Assembly: GCA_016288655.1 (NCBI GenBank)
Contig: JAEEKX010000014.1
Coordinates: 1 to 47,727 of the forward strand
Source: Bacteroidales bacterium
GTDB taxonomy: Bacteria; Bacteroidota; Bacteroidia; Bacteroidales; WCHB1-69
Reading direction: 5' to 3'
DNA: 47,727 bases
Position 1 is the stretch's first letter. Every line of letters begins with the position of its first letter. Shown here in pieces: positions 7,949 to 16,941 of this stretch. Below the pieces are notes generated by a model. The model had not been told where the DNA came from. It saw only the letters and a program-made list of their open reading frames with translations, and ran no database searches. The position numbers and the translations under genes are program-made.

Positions 7949-8267
7949 GAATTTGCTGATTTCAACCCATCAGCGCTGCTGCGACATCGGAACACATTCA
8001 GCTTCAGTTGAGACGGATTAAAGTTCTACAGTGAGGAAATAAAAATAGCGCGCTTACTGTGAATTGCAACATATTGAATCAATGTATTTTGCAATTGAAT
8101 AAAATTTTTATTTCGCAATGAGGGCTCACATTTCTGCTGTGATGGGATAGATTTTTGACAAATAGTTGTATCTTTGCGGCTGATATTGTTAACCCCAATG
8201 TTGCATTTGTAACTTGGATTCAGTTTTATAAAAATTGATTTTTTTCACACCGAAAAAAGAGTTCATT
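7949..8267. other. Intergenic region with a nested AT-rich inverted repeat and one promoter
   Basis: This 319-bp gap has no credible gene. It holds an inverted repeat at 8062-8096 (arms AATTGCAA and TTGCAATT, with an inner ATTG/CAAT pair) that could fold on the transcript but lies over 110 bp after the upstream gene, and the promoter box at 8169-8176. Confidence 0.6.
8169..8176 (+). promoter_or_regulatory. -7 promoter box for the C10 protease gene
   Basis: TATCTTTG matches TAnnTTTG. The leader to the ATG at 8268 would be about 85 nt. Confidence 0.5.
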
Positions 8268-10475
8268 ATGAAAAGATTTTTTACCCTGTTAACCCTGGTT
8301 CTGCTGACGGTGGCATGGACGTGGGCCAATCCTGTCGATCCGGACGAGGCGCGGAATTTCGCGCAGACTTTCTGGACATTGAAGTGCGGACAGCGTGGTC
8401 CCGCCGACTTTGAGAATGTCTCCGCTTCCGCCGGCGTTTCCAATATCTACATCTTTGACAACCAGAACGCTCCCGGCTTCGTCATCGTTTCGGGTGACGA
8501 CTGCGTCATCCCGATCTTGGCCTATTCCGACGCCAATAGCTTCGGCACGGGAGAGATGCCCGACAACCTCCGTTCGTGGTTGGGCTATTATGAGATGACG
8601 ATTGCGGCGGCGGTGCAGCAACAGTGGGTCATTTCAGAAGATGTTGTAAATCAGTGGAACAACTTGCGTGCTGGCCGGCTGCCCGTGGAGGAATCTCGCG
8701 ACATCGCCGCGGTTTCGCCCCTGCTCTCCACCACCTGGGACCAGGGCGCGCCCTACAACAACCTCTGTCCCGGCACCGGAAGCAACAAGGCCTACGTCGG
8801 CTGTGCGGCCACCGCCATGGCCCAGGTCATGAAGTATTACAACTGGCCGACGACGGGCACGGGCTCCCACTCCTATGTCTGCAACAACAGCGGCTACAAC
8901 TACGGAACCCTCTCCGCCAACTTCGGCGCCACCACCTACGACTGGGGCAACATGCTCAACAACTACCCCTATCAGAACTCCGGCACGACGGCCCAGCGCA
9001 CCGCGGTGGCCACGCTCATGTACCATTGCGGCGTATCCGTCGAGATGGAATATACCCCCGAGGGCTCGGGCGCGCAAATCGCCGACTTCTATCAATTCTA
9101 TGGAACCCATAACGCCAGTGTGGAGTATGCCCTGAAAAACTTTTTCGGCTATAGCCAGAACATCCACTCTGAATGGCTGGAGCAATATTCCAACAACCAG
9201 TGGGTCAATATGTTGAAAACGGAATTGAACAATGCCCGCCCCGTGTTGTACAGCGGTTATAATTCCGACAATGAAGGCGGTCATGCCTTTGTGTGCGACG
9301 GCTACGACAACAGCAACAACTTCCACTTCAACTGGGGTTGGAGCGGATATGGCGACGGCTATTTCGCCATCACCAACCTCACGCCGGGTACTGGTGGCAT
9401 CGGCGGCGGAACCTACGACTTCTCTTACGGGCAGCATGCCCTCTTCGGTATCGAGCCCGACGGTGGCGGCGGCAACCCCGACGACCAGGATTTCAACATG
9501 CAGATGTACTCCGACTTCACCGTCAATCCTAGCCCGCTGCAGCCGAACCAGTCGGTGGCGGTCTCGGTGAGTCTGGCCAACTACGGCGATGGCGACTTCA
9601 CCGGTGCCATCAAACTCTCCCTGCTCACCACCAGCAATGTGGAAGCGCAGGTCATCCAACAGGGCAACCTCAGCCAGACCTTGACCTCCATGACCTACAT
9701 GTCTCTCGATCTGAGCGGCACCGTCACCGTGAACCCTGGCACCTACAAACTGGCTCTCTACTATAAGGCCTCCAACGAGAGTTCCTGGACCCTCGTGCAC
9801 ACCGACTACGGCTACACCAACCCGCTTACCGTGACGGTGGCGGGCAGCACGCCCTCTGTCTCCTTCGACATGCAGATGTACTCCGACTTCAGTTACACTC
9901 CCAACCCGCTGCGCAAGAACCAGAACGCCACGGTGGAGGTGAGCGTGGCCAACTACGGCGACGGCGACTTCAACGGGGCTTTCAAACTCTCCCTGCTCAC
10001 CAGCGGCAACACGGAGGCACAGGTCATCCAGCAAGGCACCCTCAACGGCACGCTCTCTTCGATGACCTACGTCCCGCTCACCCTCAGCGGCACGATCACC
10101 GTCAACCCCGGCACTTATCGGCTGGCGCTGTACTACATGGGCTCCAACGAGTCTTCCTGGACCTTGGTCGGAACGGACAACGGCTATTCCAATCCCCTCA
10201 TCGTCACCGTTACCGGCTCCAGTGACATCACCGACAACACTCTCGACATGAGCGTGGTCTGTCCGAATCCCGCTACCGACTACATTCGAATCAACGGGTT
10301 CGATTATTCTATAGATAAAGTTGAGATTTTCAATGAGTTGGGAAAGATTGTCTTCTCCCAGCAGAATGTCGTTCCGGAACAGGACCTGAACATTTCCCAC
10401 TTGGATAGCGGCGTCTATTTCATCCGCTATGCGACGCGGGATGGGATCCAGACGCAGAAGTTCATCAAACGATAG
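8268..10475 (+). CDS. Secreted C10-family cysteine protease (streptopain/interpain-like) with two Ig-like repeats and a T9SS type A tail
   Basis: This 735-residue protein starts at ATG 8268 (MKRFFTLLTLVLL signal peptide ending near WTWA). A propeptide follows (about 24-140; GFVIVSGDDCVIPILAYSD is typical of C10 prodomains). The papain-like catalytic domain has YVGCAATAMAQVMKYY (nucleophile Cys179) and GGHAFVCDGYD (catalytic His339), with NFHFNWGWSGYGDGYF after it, as in streptopain. Two tandem Ig-like modules begin with MQMYSDF (about 413 and 537) and share most of their residues. The end has PNPATDYIRI, LDSGVYFIRY and KFIKR, a type A sorting domain. Expected role: extracellular or surface proteolysis after T9SS export; the propeptide keeps it inactive until cleaved. 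Confidence 0.93.
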   Translation: MKRFFTLLTLVLLTVAWTWANPVDPDEARNFAQTFWTLKCGQRGPADFENVSASAGVSNIYIFDNQNAPGFVIVSGDDCVIPILAYSDANSFGTGEMPDNLRSWLGYYEMTIAAAVQQQWVISEDVVNQWNNLRAGRLPVEESRDIAAVSPLLSTTWDQGAPYNNLCPGTGSNKAYVGCAATAMAQVMKYYNWPTTGTGSHSYVCNNSGYNYGTLSANFGATTYDWGNMLNNYPYQNSGTTAQRTAVATLMYHCGVSVEMEYTPEGSGAQIADFYQFYGTHNASVEYALKNFFGYSQNIHSEWLEQYSNNQWVNMLKTELNNARPVLYSGYNSDNEGGHAFVCDGYDNSNNFHFNWGWSGYGDGYFAITNLTPGTGGIGGGTYDFSYGQHALFGIEPDGGGGNPDDQDFNMQMYSDFTVNPSPLQPNQSVAVSVSLANYGDGDFTGAIKLSLLTTSNVEAQVIQQGNLSQTLTSMTYMSLDLSGTVTVNPGTYKLALYYKASNESSWTLVHTDYGYTNPLTVTVAGSTPSVSFDMQMYSDFSYTPNPLRKNQNATVEVSVANYGDGDFNGAFKLSLLTSGNTEAQVIQQGTLNGTLSSMTYVPLTLSGTITVNPGTYRLALYYMGSNESSWTLVGTDNGYSNPLIVTVTGSSDITDNTLDMSVVCPNPATDYIRINGFDYSIDKVEIFNELGKIVFSQQNVVPEQDLNISHLDSGVYFIRYATRDGIQTQKFIKR
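9496..10213 (+). repeat. Tandem duplication of an Ig-like module within the C10 protease gene
   Basis: The segments 9496-9843 and about 9868-10213 encode two modules with long shared stretches (ANYGDGDF, AQVIQQG, VNPGTY, SNESSWTLV). The similarity is also plain at DNA level, pointing to a fairly recent internal duplication. Confidence 0.85.
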
Positions 10476-10492
10476 ACGCCGGTATCGTGCAG

Positions 10493-10530
10493 CGGGGCTG
10501 GCATTGGCAATCCGCCCCGTTTCTCTTTGC
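10493..10530 (+). terminator. Probable terminator after the C10 protease gene
   Basis: A CGGGGC/GCCCCG stem (10493-10498 and 10514-10519) with a 15-nt loop is followed by a T-rich tract. The stem is short for the loop size, so confidence is moderate. Confidence 0.55.
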
Positions 10531-10583
10531 CCCCATGCAATCGTGAAACAGAAAAAAGTTGTAATCTTGCCGCTCAAATTCCT

Positions 10584-11639
10584 ATGCCGATGACCACCGC
10601 AGAATTGAACGCCATCACCGACCGCATCCGCAGCAGCCGCACCATCACGCTGGAGCAACTGTCCGCCCTACTTGACACCGCCGACACCGACGCTGTGGAG
10701 TACCTCCACGCGCAGGCGCGCGAGGTCGCCCAATCGATTTACGGAACCGCCGTCTTCATGCGCGGCTTGGTCGAAGTGACCAACTACTGCCGCAACAACT
10801 GCAACTACTGTGGCATCCGGCGCGACAACGCCCATGCCGACCGCTACCGCCTTGACGACGACACCATCCTCGACTGTTGCCGCACCGGCTACGAGCACGG
10901 CATGCGCACCTTCGTGCTGCAAGGCGGCGAGGACGGCCAGTTCGGCGACGCCCGGCTCGTGGCGTTGGTGGCCCGCATCCGCGCCGAATTCCCCGACTGT
11001 GCCATCACGCTCTCCTTCGGCGAGCGCAGTCGCGACAGTTATCAACGGCTCTTCGACACCGGCGCCAACCGCTACCTGCTGCGTCACGAGACCGCCGACG
11101 CCCGACACTACGCCTACCTTCATCCGTCCGAGATGAGTTGGGAACACCGGATGGAGTGCCTGCGTCAGTTGCGGGAGATTGGATATCAGGTCGGCGCGGG
11201 CTTCATGGTCGGCTCGCCCGGACAGACCCACGCCACCCTGCTGCAGGACCTGCGCTTTGTCGCGGAGTTCCGGCCGGAGATGTGTGGTATCGGCCCCTTC
11301 ATCGCGGCCCAGCACACTCCCTTCGCCGACCAGCCCGACGGCAGCGTGGAGCAGACCTTGCGCCTGCTGTCGCTGTTGCGTCTGCTGCACCCGCACGTGC
11401 TGCTGCCCGCTACCACAGCCCTCGGCACCCTCCACCCGCGCGGGCGCGAACTCGGCATCCTCGCCGGCGCCAACGTCATCATGCCCAACCTTTCCCCCAC
11501 CGACTACCGTCCCAAATACAGCATCTACGACGGCAAGATCTGCCTCGGCGACGATGTCAGCCACTGCCGCCATTGTCTGGAGATGCGCATTCACTCCGTA
11601 GGGTATCAACTGGTTGTTGACCGCGGAGACTTCCGTTAA
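10584..11639 (+). CDS. hydE: [FeFe]-hydrogenase maturase HydE (radical SAM)
   Basis: This 351-residue protein has the radical SAM motif CRNNCNYC (Cys69, Cys73, Cys76) binding the 4Fe-4S cluster that cleaves S-adenosylmethionine. TNYCRNNCNYCGIRRDN and LQGGEDG match HydE rather than BioB or PylB. HydE works with HydG and HydF in building the organic and CO/CN ligands of the H-cluster of [FeFe]-hydrogenases. ATG 10584 is chosen because the in-frame extension to 10527 runs through promoter-like AT-rich sequence (TAATCTTG at 10562-10569). The GH97 gene follows after 12 bp. hydF is in this window at 42313-43518; hydG and the hydrogenase genes are not. Confidence 0.93.
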   Translation: MPMTTAELNAITDRIRSSRTITLEQLSALLDTADTDAVEYLHAQAREVAQSIYGTAVFMRGLVEVTNYCRNNCNYCGIRRDNAHADRYRLDDDTILDCCRTGYEHGMRTFVLQGGEDGQFGDARLVALVARIRAEFPDCAITLSFGERSRDSYQRLFDTGANRYLLRHETADARHYAYLHPSEMSWEHRMECLRQLREIGYQVGAGFMVGSPGQTHATLLQDLRFVAEFRPEMCGIGPFIAAQHTPFADQPDGSVEQTLRLLSLLRLLHPHVLLPATTALGTLHPRGRELGILAGANVIMPNLSPTDYRPKYSIYDGKICLGDDVSHCRHCLEMRIHSVGYQLVVDRGDFR

Positions 11640-11651
11640 CACTACCTCCCG

Positions 11652-13694
11652 ATGTCCCGCCTGCGTTCCCTAATCCTGCTGTTGCTATTGGCCATCTTCG
11701 TGAGTCCGGCGGCGACGCAGTCGTTGAGAGAGCGGCGCCAGGTCGCCTCGCCCGACGGCACCATTCAACTCTCCCTCAATATGACCGACGCCGGCGAGCC
11801 CCGCTACAGCGTTACCGTGGATGGAAAACCCTTCATCCTGCCCTCCGAACTCGGGTTCGACGCCCGCGGCGGCCTCAACCTGCGCGACGGATTCCACTTT
11901 TTCTCCGATGGCACTGTCTTTTTCTCTATGGACAATGACTGGACCTGCCCTTGGGGAGTAAACAAGCAGATGCACCAGCATGGAAACGTCATGATGGTGT
12001 GTATGCAGAATTCCACCGCCCAGCTTTGCCTGGAATTCCAGGTTTTCAATGACGGCTTCGGGTTCCGCTATTCCGTCCTCGCAAATCATGCCGACAGCAT
12101 CCAGGTCACTGATGAACTGACCCGCTTCCGCTTCGCCCGCGACGGCGATGCCTGGGCCATCACTCCCGACTACAACACCTATGAGTTCTTGTACCACAAG
12201 CAGTTGCTGTCGCAGATGCCCTATGCCGCCACGCCGATGACCTTCCGCACGGCCGACGGACTATACGGCAGCATCCACGAAGCCGCGCTGGTCGATTTTC
12301 CTGAGATGATGCTCTATGCCGACGATGATTCGCTCTGCTTCCGTGCCGAACTTGCCGAGTGGCCCGACGGCGTGAAGGCCCGCTTCAACGGTGACGGTTT
12401 CATCTCGCCCTGGCGCACCTGCCAGATCGCCCGCGACGCCGTCGGACTGATCAACTCGTCGCTCATCCTCAACCTGAACGAGCCCTCCAAACTTCCCGGC
12501 GACTGCGGCTGGATACGCCCCATGAAGTACATCGGCGTATGGTGGGGCATGCACCTCGGCATACAGACCTGGGCCATGGACGACCGCCACGGCGCCACCA
12601 CCGAGAACGCGCTGAGATACATCGACTTCGCCGCCGACAACAACATCGATGCCGTCCTCTTCGAGGGCTGGAACGAAGGTTGGGAGAACTGGGGCGGCAG
12701 CCAGCGGTTCGACTACACCCGTCCCTACGCCGACTTCGACGTGGAGCGCATCTGCCGGCACGCCCGTGAGCGTGGCGTGGCCATCATCAGCCACCATGAA
12801 ACCGGCGGCAACATCTATAACTACGAACGACAACTCGACACCGCCTACCAGTGGCTCGCCGACCACGGCATCCACTGCGTGAAGACGGGCTATGCCGGCG
12901 GCTTCCCCGACGGACACAGCCACCACGGACAGTTTGCCGTGCGCCACTACCAGCGGGTGGTGGAGACGGCCGCGCGCTACCACGTCATGCTCGACGTACA
13001 CGAACCCATCAAGCCCACAGGACTCTGCCGCACCTGGCCCAACCTGATGACTGGCGAGGGCGCGCGCGGTATGGAGTGGAACGCCTGGAGCGACGGCAAC
13101 CCGCCCGAACACCACGAGATCCTGCCCTTCACCCGACTGCTCGCCGGCCCCATGGACTACACACCCGGCACCTTCGACATTCTGTTCACCCAATCCCGCG
13201 ACCTGCCGCAGCGCCGGAAGTGGAACGATCAGGACAAGGGCACCAGCCGCGTCAACACCACACTGGCCAAGCAACTCGCCAACTGGGTGATCCTCTACTC
13301 TCCGTTGCAGATGGCCTCCGACCTCATCGAGAACTATGCAGGGCATCCCGCCTTCCAATTCTTCCGCGATTTCGATCCCGACTGCGACTGGTCGTCGGCG
13401 CTGGCCGGCGAGATCGGCGAGTACGTGGTCGTCGTCCGCAGGGCAGGGGAGCGGTACTTCCTCGCCGCCAGCACCAACGAGGATGCCCGCACCGTCAGCG
13501 TGCCCCTCCTCTTCCTGAAGGAGGGGGAGGCATACGTGGCCACCATCTACGCCGACGCCCCCGACGCCGACTGGAAAAGCAACCCCACCGCCTACACCAT
13601 CACCCAACAGCGGGTTGTCCGCGGCGATGTGCTGACTATTCGCATGGCTCCCGGCGGCGGTCAGGCCGTACTCTTCGAACTGATCAAAAAATAA
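11652..13694 (+). CDS. Glycoside hydrolase family 97 (SusB-like alpha-glucosidase)
   Basis: This 680-residue exported enzyme has a signal peptide ending near SPAATQ. It shows the three-part GH97 layout: an N-terminal beta-sandwich (SPDGTIQLSLNM), a catalytic barrel (MKYIGVWWGMHLG, then FEGWNEGWENWGG near residues 336-348) and a C-terminal beta domain ending GGGQAVLFEL. The barrel strand reads VKTGYAGG where retaining GH97 members have a K-x-D-F nucleophile, and carboxylates lie in DVHEPIKPTG (about 448) and GMEWNAW (about 473). This pattern points to the inverting, calcium-dependent alpha-glucosidase branch. Likely role: periplasmic release of glucose from alpha-glucans. No SusC/SusD genes are adjacent, so it is not part of a visible utilisation locus. 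Confidence 0.93.
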   Translation: MSRLRSLILLLLLAIFVSPAATQSLRERRQVASPDGTIQLSLNMTDAGEPRYSVTVDGKPFILPSELGFDARGGLNLRDGFHFFSDGTVFFSMDNDWTCPWGVNKQMHQHGNVMMVCMQNSTAQLCLEFQVFNDGFGFRYSVLANHADSIQVTDELTRFRFARDGDAWAITPDYNTYEFLYHKQLLSQMPYAATPMTFRTADGLYGSIHEAALVDFPEMMLYADDDSLCFRAELAEWPDGVKARFNGDGFISPWRTCQIARDAVGLINSSLILNLNEPSKLPGDCGWIRPMKYIGVWWGMHLGIQTWAMDDRHGATTENALRYIDFAADNNIDAVLFEGWNEGWENWGGSQRFDYTRPYADFDVERICRHARERGVAIISHHETGGNIYNYERQLDTAYQWLADHGIHCVKTGYAGGFPDGHSHHGQFAVRHYQRVVETAARYHVMLDVHEPIKPTGLCRTWPNLMTGEGARGMEWNAWSDGNPPEHHEILPFTRLLAGPMDYTPGTFDILFTQSRDLPQRRKWNDQDKGTSRVNTTLAKQLANWVILYSPLQMASDLIENYAGHPAFQFFRDFDPDCDWSSALAGEIGEYVVVVRRAGERYFLAASTNEDARTVSVPLLFLKEGEAYVATIYADAPDADWKSNPTAYTITQQRVVRGDVLTIRMAPGGGQAVLFELIKK

Positions 13695-13794
13695 TAATTG
13701 CTTGATTTACAGTTGGAAAAGGTGTATACATCGGGGCCTCCTGCAAATCAATTTTCAATAATCCGCTATTTGTTGTCGCAGGGCAACGCGAACG

Positions 13795-14034
13795 CTATTT
13801 CTTCATCTTCCCTGTCACGTTCTTGGCCAAACCGCTGATGTCGGACTTCAATTCCTTGTTGGAGGAGATCTCCTTGACCGCCTCCTTGACCTCCTTGTTG
13901 GCGGCTAAGTCCTTCACGATATCCTTCACGTTTTTGCCGGCTTTGATTTCCTTGACGGAATCCTTCACTTCGTTAAGTGCTTCTTTGACCTCTTTGTTGT
14001 TGGCCAATCCCTTGATCGAATCTAATAAACCCAT
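13795..14034 (-). CDS. Small Lys/Glu-rich helical protein with two internal repeats (unknown function)
   Basis: This 79-residue protein, unrecognised by family, is almost entirely charged amphipathic helix. Two related blocks repeat: ANNKEVKEALNEVKDSVKE and AANKEVKEAVKEISSNKE. A Gly-containing cap begins it (MGLLDSIKGLANN) and a basic end closes it (AKNVTGKMKK). There is no signal peptide or Cys. It lies 33 bp downstream of the large T9SS-B gene on the same strand and may be co-transcribed. Heptad-like spacing would suit a coiled coil or a LEA/stress-type helix, but that is only inference. The biased codon content and repeats support a real gene. Confidence 0.65.
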   Translation of the reverse strand: MGLLDSIKGLANNKEVKEALNEVKDSVKEIKAGKNVKDIVKDLAANKEVKEAVKEISSNKELKSDISGLAKNVTGKMKK

Positions 14035-14067
14035 GATATGCTGTTTTTTATTTGTCGAATGATGATG

Positions 14068-16707
14068 TTAATCTCGGATGATGGTGAGACTGCTGTGGTA
14101 GTCGTGCTCCTTGTTGAATCGAGTATAGTGGAAAGTATAGTAGTAAACGCCGTCGGACAGCTCTTTGGGGTCGAAGCCCTCTTCGGCGTTGTAGAGCACG
14201 CCGTCGCGGATGAAGGTGCTGTAGTTCTCCTTCTCGAACACTTTTTTGCCCCATCGGTTGTAGATGGTCAGGATGTTGGGCTGCTTGAGTGGAAGGTTGA
14301 CGATGGCGAACACGTCGTTGATGCCGTCGCCGTTGGGAGTGAGCACGTTGGGGAACTCCATCTCCTCCGGGCACTCCTCCACCACGATGCTGTCAAAAAC
14401 CTCGCACGGGCCGTCGTTGCCGATGACCGAGTACAGTCCGAAGTTGTAAACCTCGATCTGGTCTGTCTCCTCGCCGGTGCTCCAGACCATGTGTGGAGCG
14501 TCGGTGACGGCATGCAGTTGGATCACCCCTTCGGCGCAATACTCGTTGGCGATTTCCACTTCGAGCGTCATCTCCTCATGGATGTTCACCTCCACTTCGT
14601 CGCTGCCGGTGCAGCCGTTTTGGTCGGTCACGGTCAGCGTATAGGTGCCTGCCTCCGTCGCCTGGACCTCGGCCGTCGTCTGGCCGGTGCTCCATGCGTA
14701 CTGCTCCGCCCCGCCGTCTATGGTGGCCGATAACGGGACTGGGAAATCCTCCTCCGAACAGAGAAGGATGTCCTCCCCCAACTCCACGCCCGGCGGGGTC
14801 CACTCGCCGACATGCAGTCTCACCACGCTGTCACAGCCGAGGTCGGTTCTGAAGGTGAAGTAGTACGTCGCGGGATGCTGGATGGTGTTGCCGTAAAAGT
14901 CCAGTGTGTCGCCCGGGCACATCGATATGGACAGGTCCACGGTATCGGGAGGGATGATGCTGAGGTGCAGTTCGATGATGGAGTCGCAATCCCCTTCGGT
15001 CTCTATCGTGTCCAAATAGACGCCGGGCGATGACAGTTCCGTCCCATAGAAATCGTACGTCGAGCCGGAACAGATGGAGCGATATATCGGAATGGGGTCC
15101 AATGGCGGGATATGCACGATGATATCCAGCGTGTCGAAATAATCGTCGTAGCAGTTCACCGACGTCCGCTGGACGATCGCCGACACGTGATAGGTGCCGG
15201 GCGCGGGGAAGTCGTGGGTGATGGGATTGCCCGTTCCCGTGGTGCCGTCCCCGAAATCCCAGGAGATGTCGGAGTGCGGGTAGTTCAACTGGAGGGAAAA
15301 GTCCACGTCGCTGTGGGGACAGGTCGAGAAGCCGTGCGGCAGTTCGATGGTGTTGATGTCATCCACGTACATCTGCACGCTCAGATCCATCGCGCCGGTG
15401 CCGACGGAGTAGGCGTAGGAGGTTACGTTGGCCAAGCCATACACATGGGCCACCACGCCGCTGTCACTCTGGATGGTGTGGGTGTTGTGGGTGATGCTCA
15501 TCGTGGCGAAGGAGTATGCGCTGTTGCCGGCGACGGGCACGAACTGCGAGGAGATGCTGGCGCCGTCTAACTGCACCGATGCGACGTTGGAAGTCGGTGT
15601 CACGATGTTCACGTAGTGGTTGTAGGCATGGCCGGCATCCTGGTAAGTGCCGAAGATGACGTGCTTCATGCGCTGCTCGATCGGACTAAGCAACACCATG
15701 GAGGGGTCGCCGTTGGTGCCGCCGCAGGATTGGCCCACCAGGTAGAGGTATGCCACCGCGGGGCTGGATGTCTCGATGTAGCACGACTGTTCCGAAGAGG
15801 GCAGGGTGTAGGTGTACGATTCCCCCGCATTCAAGGTGGCGACTGTGACGCCGTTCTTGTTCACGGTCGTGTTGGCGTTGAGTGCTGTCACGCGCACCTC
15901 GTCCCTGGAACGGTTGTAGGAGTTGGTGGCGATGAAGCGGGTCCCCCAGTAGGAGATGGGCAGCATCGCTTCATAGATGTGGTCGCAATAGGTGCAGTCC
16001 GACGGGATGCGCGCGCATAGGTGCCCGCCGAATACGGCGATCCGCTTGCAGTCCTGCGCCATCACGTGCGTGCCGGATAAATCGCCCGTCACGGAAGCGG
16101 TGGTGGTTTGATAGACCTGTCCTGCGCTGAGCGAAATCGTATAGGTCTGCCCTGCCGAATGACCGTCGCCCGTGTTGGCGGTGGGCGTGATCTCCACTAC
16201 GGTCGCATCCTCCGTGGCCACCACCATCAACGAACTGCCGTGGATGTCGGTAGAAAAGGTCTGGATGATGTATTCGTTGCCCAACGTGGGCGTCGGGAAA
16301 AGGAACGACCCGTCGAAGGAGGCGTCGCGGTAGTTCATCGAATAGGCGGAGATGGTGTCTGTGGCCACGATGTGGCAGCCCGTGTAGGCCGTGCCGTATT
16401 CCTGGTTGCCGAAATAGCAGTAGTTGAGCGGGATGTCCACGTCGATGCGCCCGCCGGCAGGGATGCTGAAAGGAACGCTCCACCCGTAGTGGCTGTTCGT
16501 GACCGTGCCGGTGCAGGCGTGCTCCGCCGACAGGATGAGGCAGGTCTGCGTGGGACTCGAGTTGTTGTTGTCCATGAACGAGAACCAGAAGTCGGTCCCC
16601 TGCGTGGTGGGCGACTGTGCGCGGACGGCCTGCCCCCCGACAAGAAGGACGACGAACAGCACGATCCAAATGATGTTTTTTTCTTTCAAGGGATTTTTCA
16701 TTTTCAA
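14068..16707 (-). CDS. Secreted T9SS type B (gliding-motility C-terminal domain) protein with IgGFc-binding-like N-terminus and PKD domain
   Basis: This 879-residue protein has a signal peptide (IIWIVLFVVLLVGGQAVRAQ region, to about residue 31). TQGTDFWFSFMDN begins a ~400-residue beta-rich region resembling the IgGFc-binding N-terminal domain found in Bacteroidota surface proteins. A PKD domain follows (ISWDFGDGTTGTGNPITHDF, about 480-520). Two short repeats (ICSGSTYDFYGTEL and MCPGDTLDFYGNTI) and Ig-like segments (YAWSTGQTT, VWSTGEETD) come next. The last ~90 residues are a type B sorting domain: FPNVLTPNGDGINDVF, YNRWGKKVFE, LSDGVYYYTFHY. Such proteins leave by the type IX system and are often adhesins or large surface fibres. 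No enzyme motif was seen. Confidence 0.88.
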   Translation of the reverse strand: MKMKNPLKEKNIIWIVLFVVLLVGGQAVRAQSPTTQGTDFWFSFMDNNNSSPTQTCLILSAEHACTGTVTNSHYGWSVPFSIPAGGRIDVDIPLNYCYFGNQEYGTAYTGCHIVATDTISAYSMNYRDASFDGSFLFPTPTLGNEYIIQTFSTDIHGSSLMVVATEDATVVEITPTANTGDGHSAGQTYTISLSAGQVYQTTTASVTGDLSGTHVMAQDCKRIAVFGGHLCARIPSDCTYCDHIYEAMLPISYWGTRFIATNSYNRSRDEVRVTALNANTTVNKNGVTVATLNAGESYTYTLPSSEQSCYIETSSPAVAYLYLVGQSCGGTNGDPSMVLLSPIEQRMKHVIFGTYQDAGHAYNHYVNIVTPTSNVASVQLDGASISSQFVPVAGNSAYSFATMSITHNTHTIQSDSGVVAHVYGLANVTSYAYSVGTGAMDLSVQMYVDDINTIELPHGFSTCPHSDVDFSLQLNYPHSDISWDFGDGTTGTGNPITHDFPAPGTYHVSAIVQRTSVNCYDDYFDTLDIIVHIPPLDPIPIYRSICSGSTYDFYGTELSSPGVYLDTIETEGDCDSIIELHLSIIPPDTVDLSISMCPGDTLDFYGNTIQHPATYYFTFRTDLGCDSVVRLHVGEWTPPGVELGEDILLCSEEDFPVPLSATIDGGAEQYAWSTGQTTAEVQATEAGTYTLTVTDQNGCTGSDEVEVNIHEEMTLEVEIANEYCAEGVIQLHAVTDAPHMVWSTGEETDQIEVYNFGLYSVIGNDGPCEVFDSIVVEECPEEMEFPNVLTPNGDGINDVFAIVNLPLKQPNILTIYNRWGKKVFEKENYSTFIRDGVLYNAEEGFDPKELSDGVYYYTFHYTRFNKEHDYHSSLTIIRD

Positions 16708-16941
16708 AAAGGGGATAAATAATGTGGCAAAATTAGTAAAAAAATGTCATTCCGATACTTATAAGACGAAAAAATACATCATTTCGTCCCACCACATCCC
16801 CATTTTTTTCGGGAAAAAACTTTTAGAAAGATCTTTCAGCGCAAATGTCGCATCAACCGTCCATGCGGAGGCATCTGCCCCGCCGTCGTATGTCTGGCTC
16901 GTCAGATGAATGTTGCCTTGAAGAGGGAAGTACTCGGGACT
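16708..16941. other. Intergenic region with a promoter box and a 12-bp palindrome
   Basis: The gap between the porin and the T9SS-B gene holds TAATTTTG on the minus strand (16735-16728), a match to TAnnTTTG and the likely -7 box of the T9SS-B gene. A perfect palindrome GAAAGATCTTTC lies at 16826-16837, of unknown role. Confidence 0.55.

Noticed and set aside
8062-8096. Inverted repeat as a terminator of the CPxCG-motif gene
   Set aside because: Too AT-rich, over 110 bp from the stop codon and without a clean T-run; kept only as an intergenic note.
8634-10658. A 674-codon minus-strand open frame opposite the C10 protease
   Set aside because: It mirrors a codon-biased real gene, its translation is Val/Gly/Glu-rich without motifs, and the sense protein has a full set of C10 and T9SS motifs.
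13695-13794. GTTG/CAAC pairing between convergent GH97 and the 79-residue gene as a terminator
   Set aside because: Stem of only 4 bp and no T-run.
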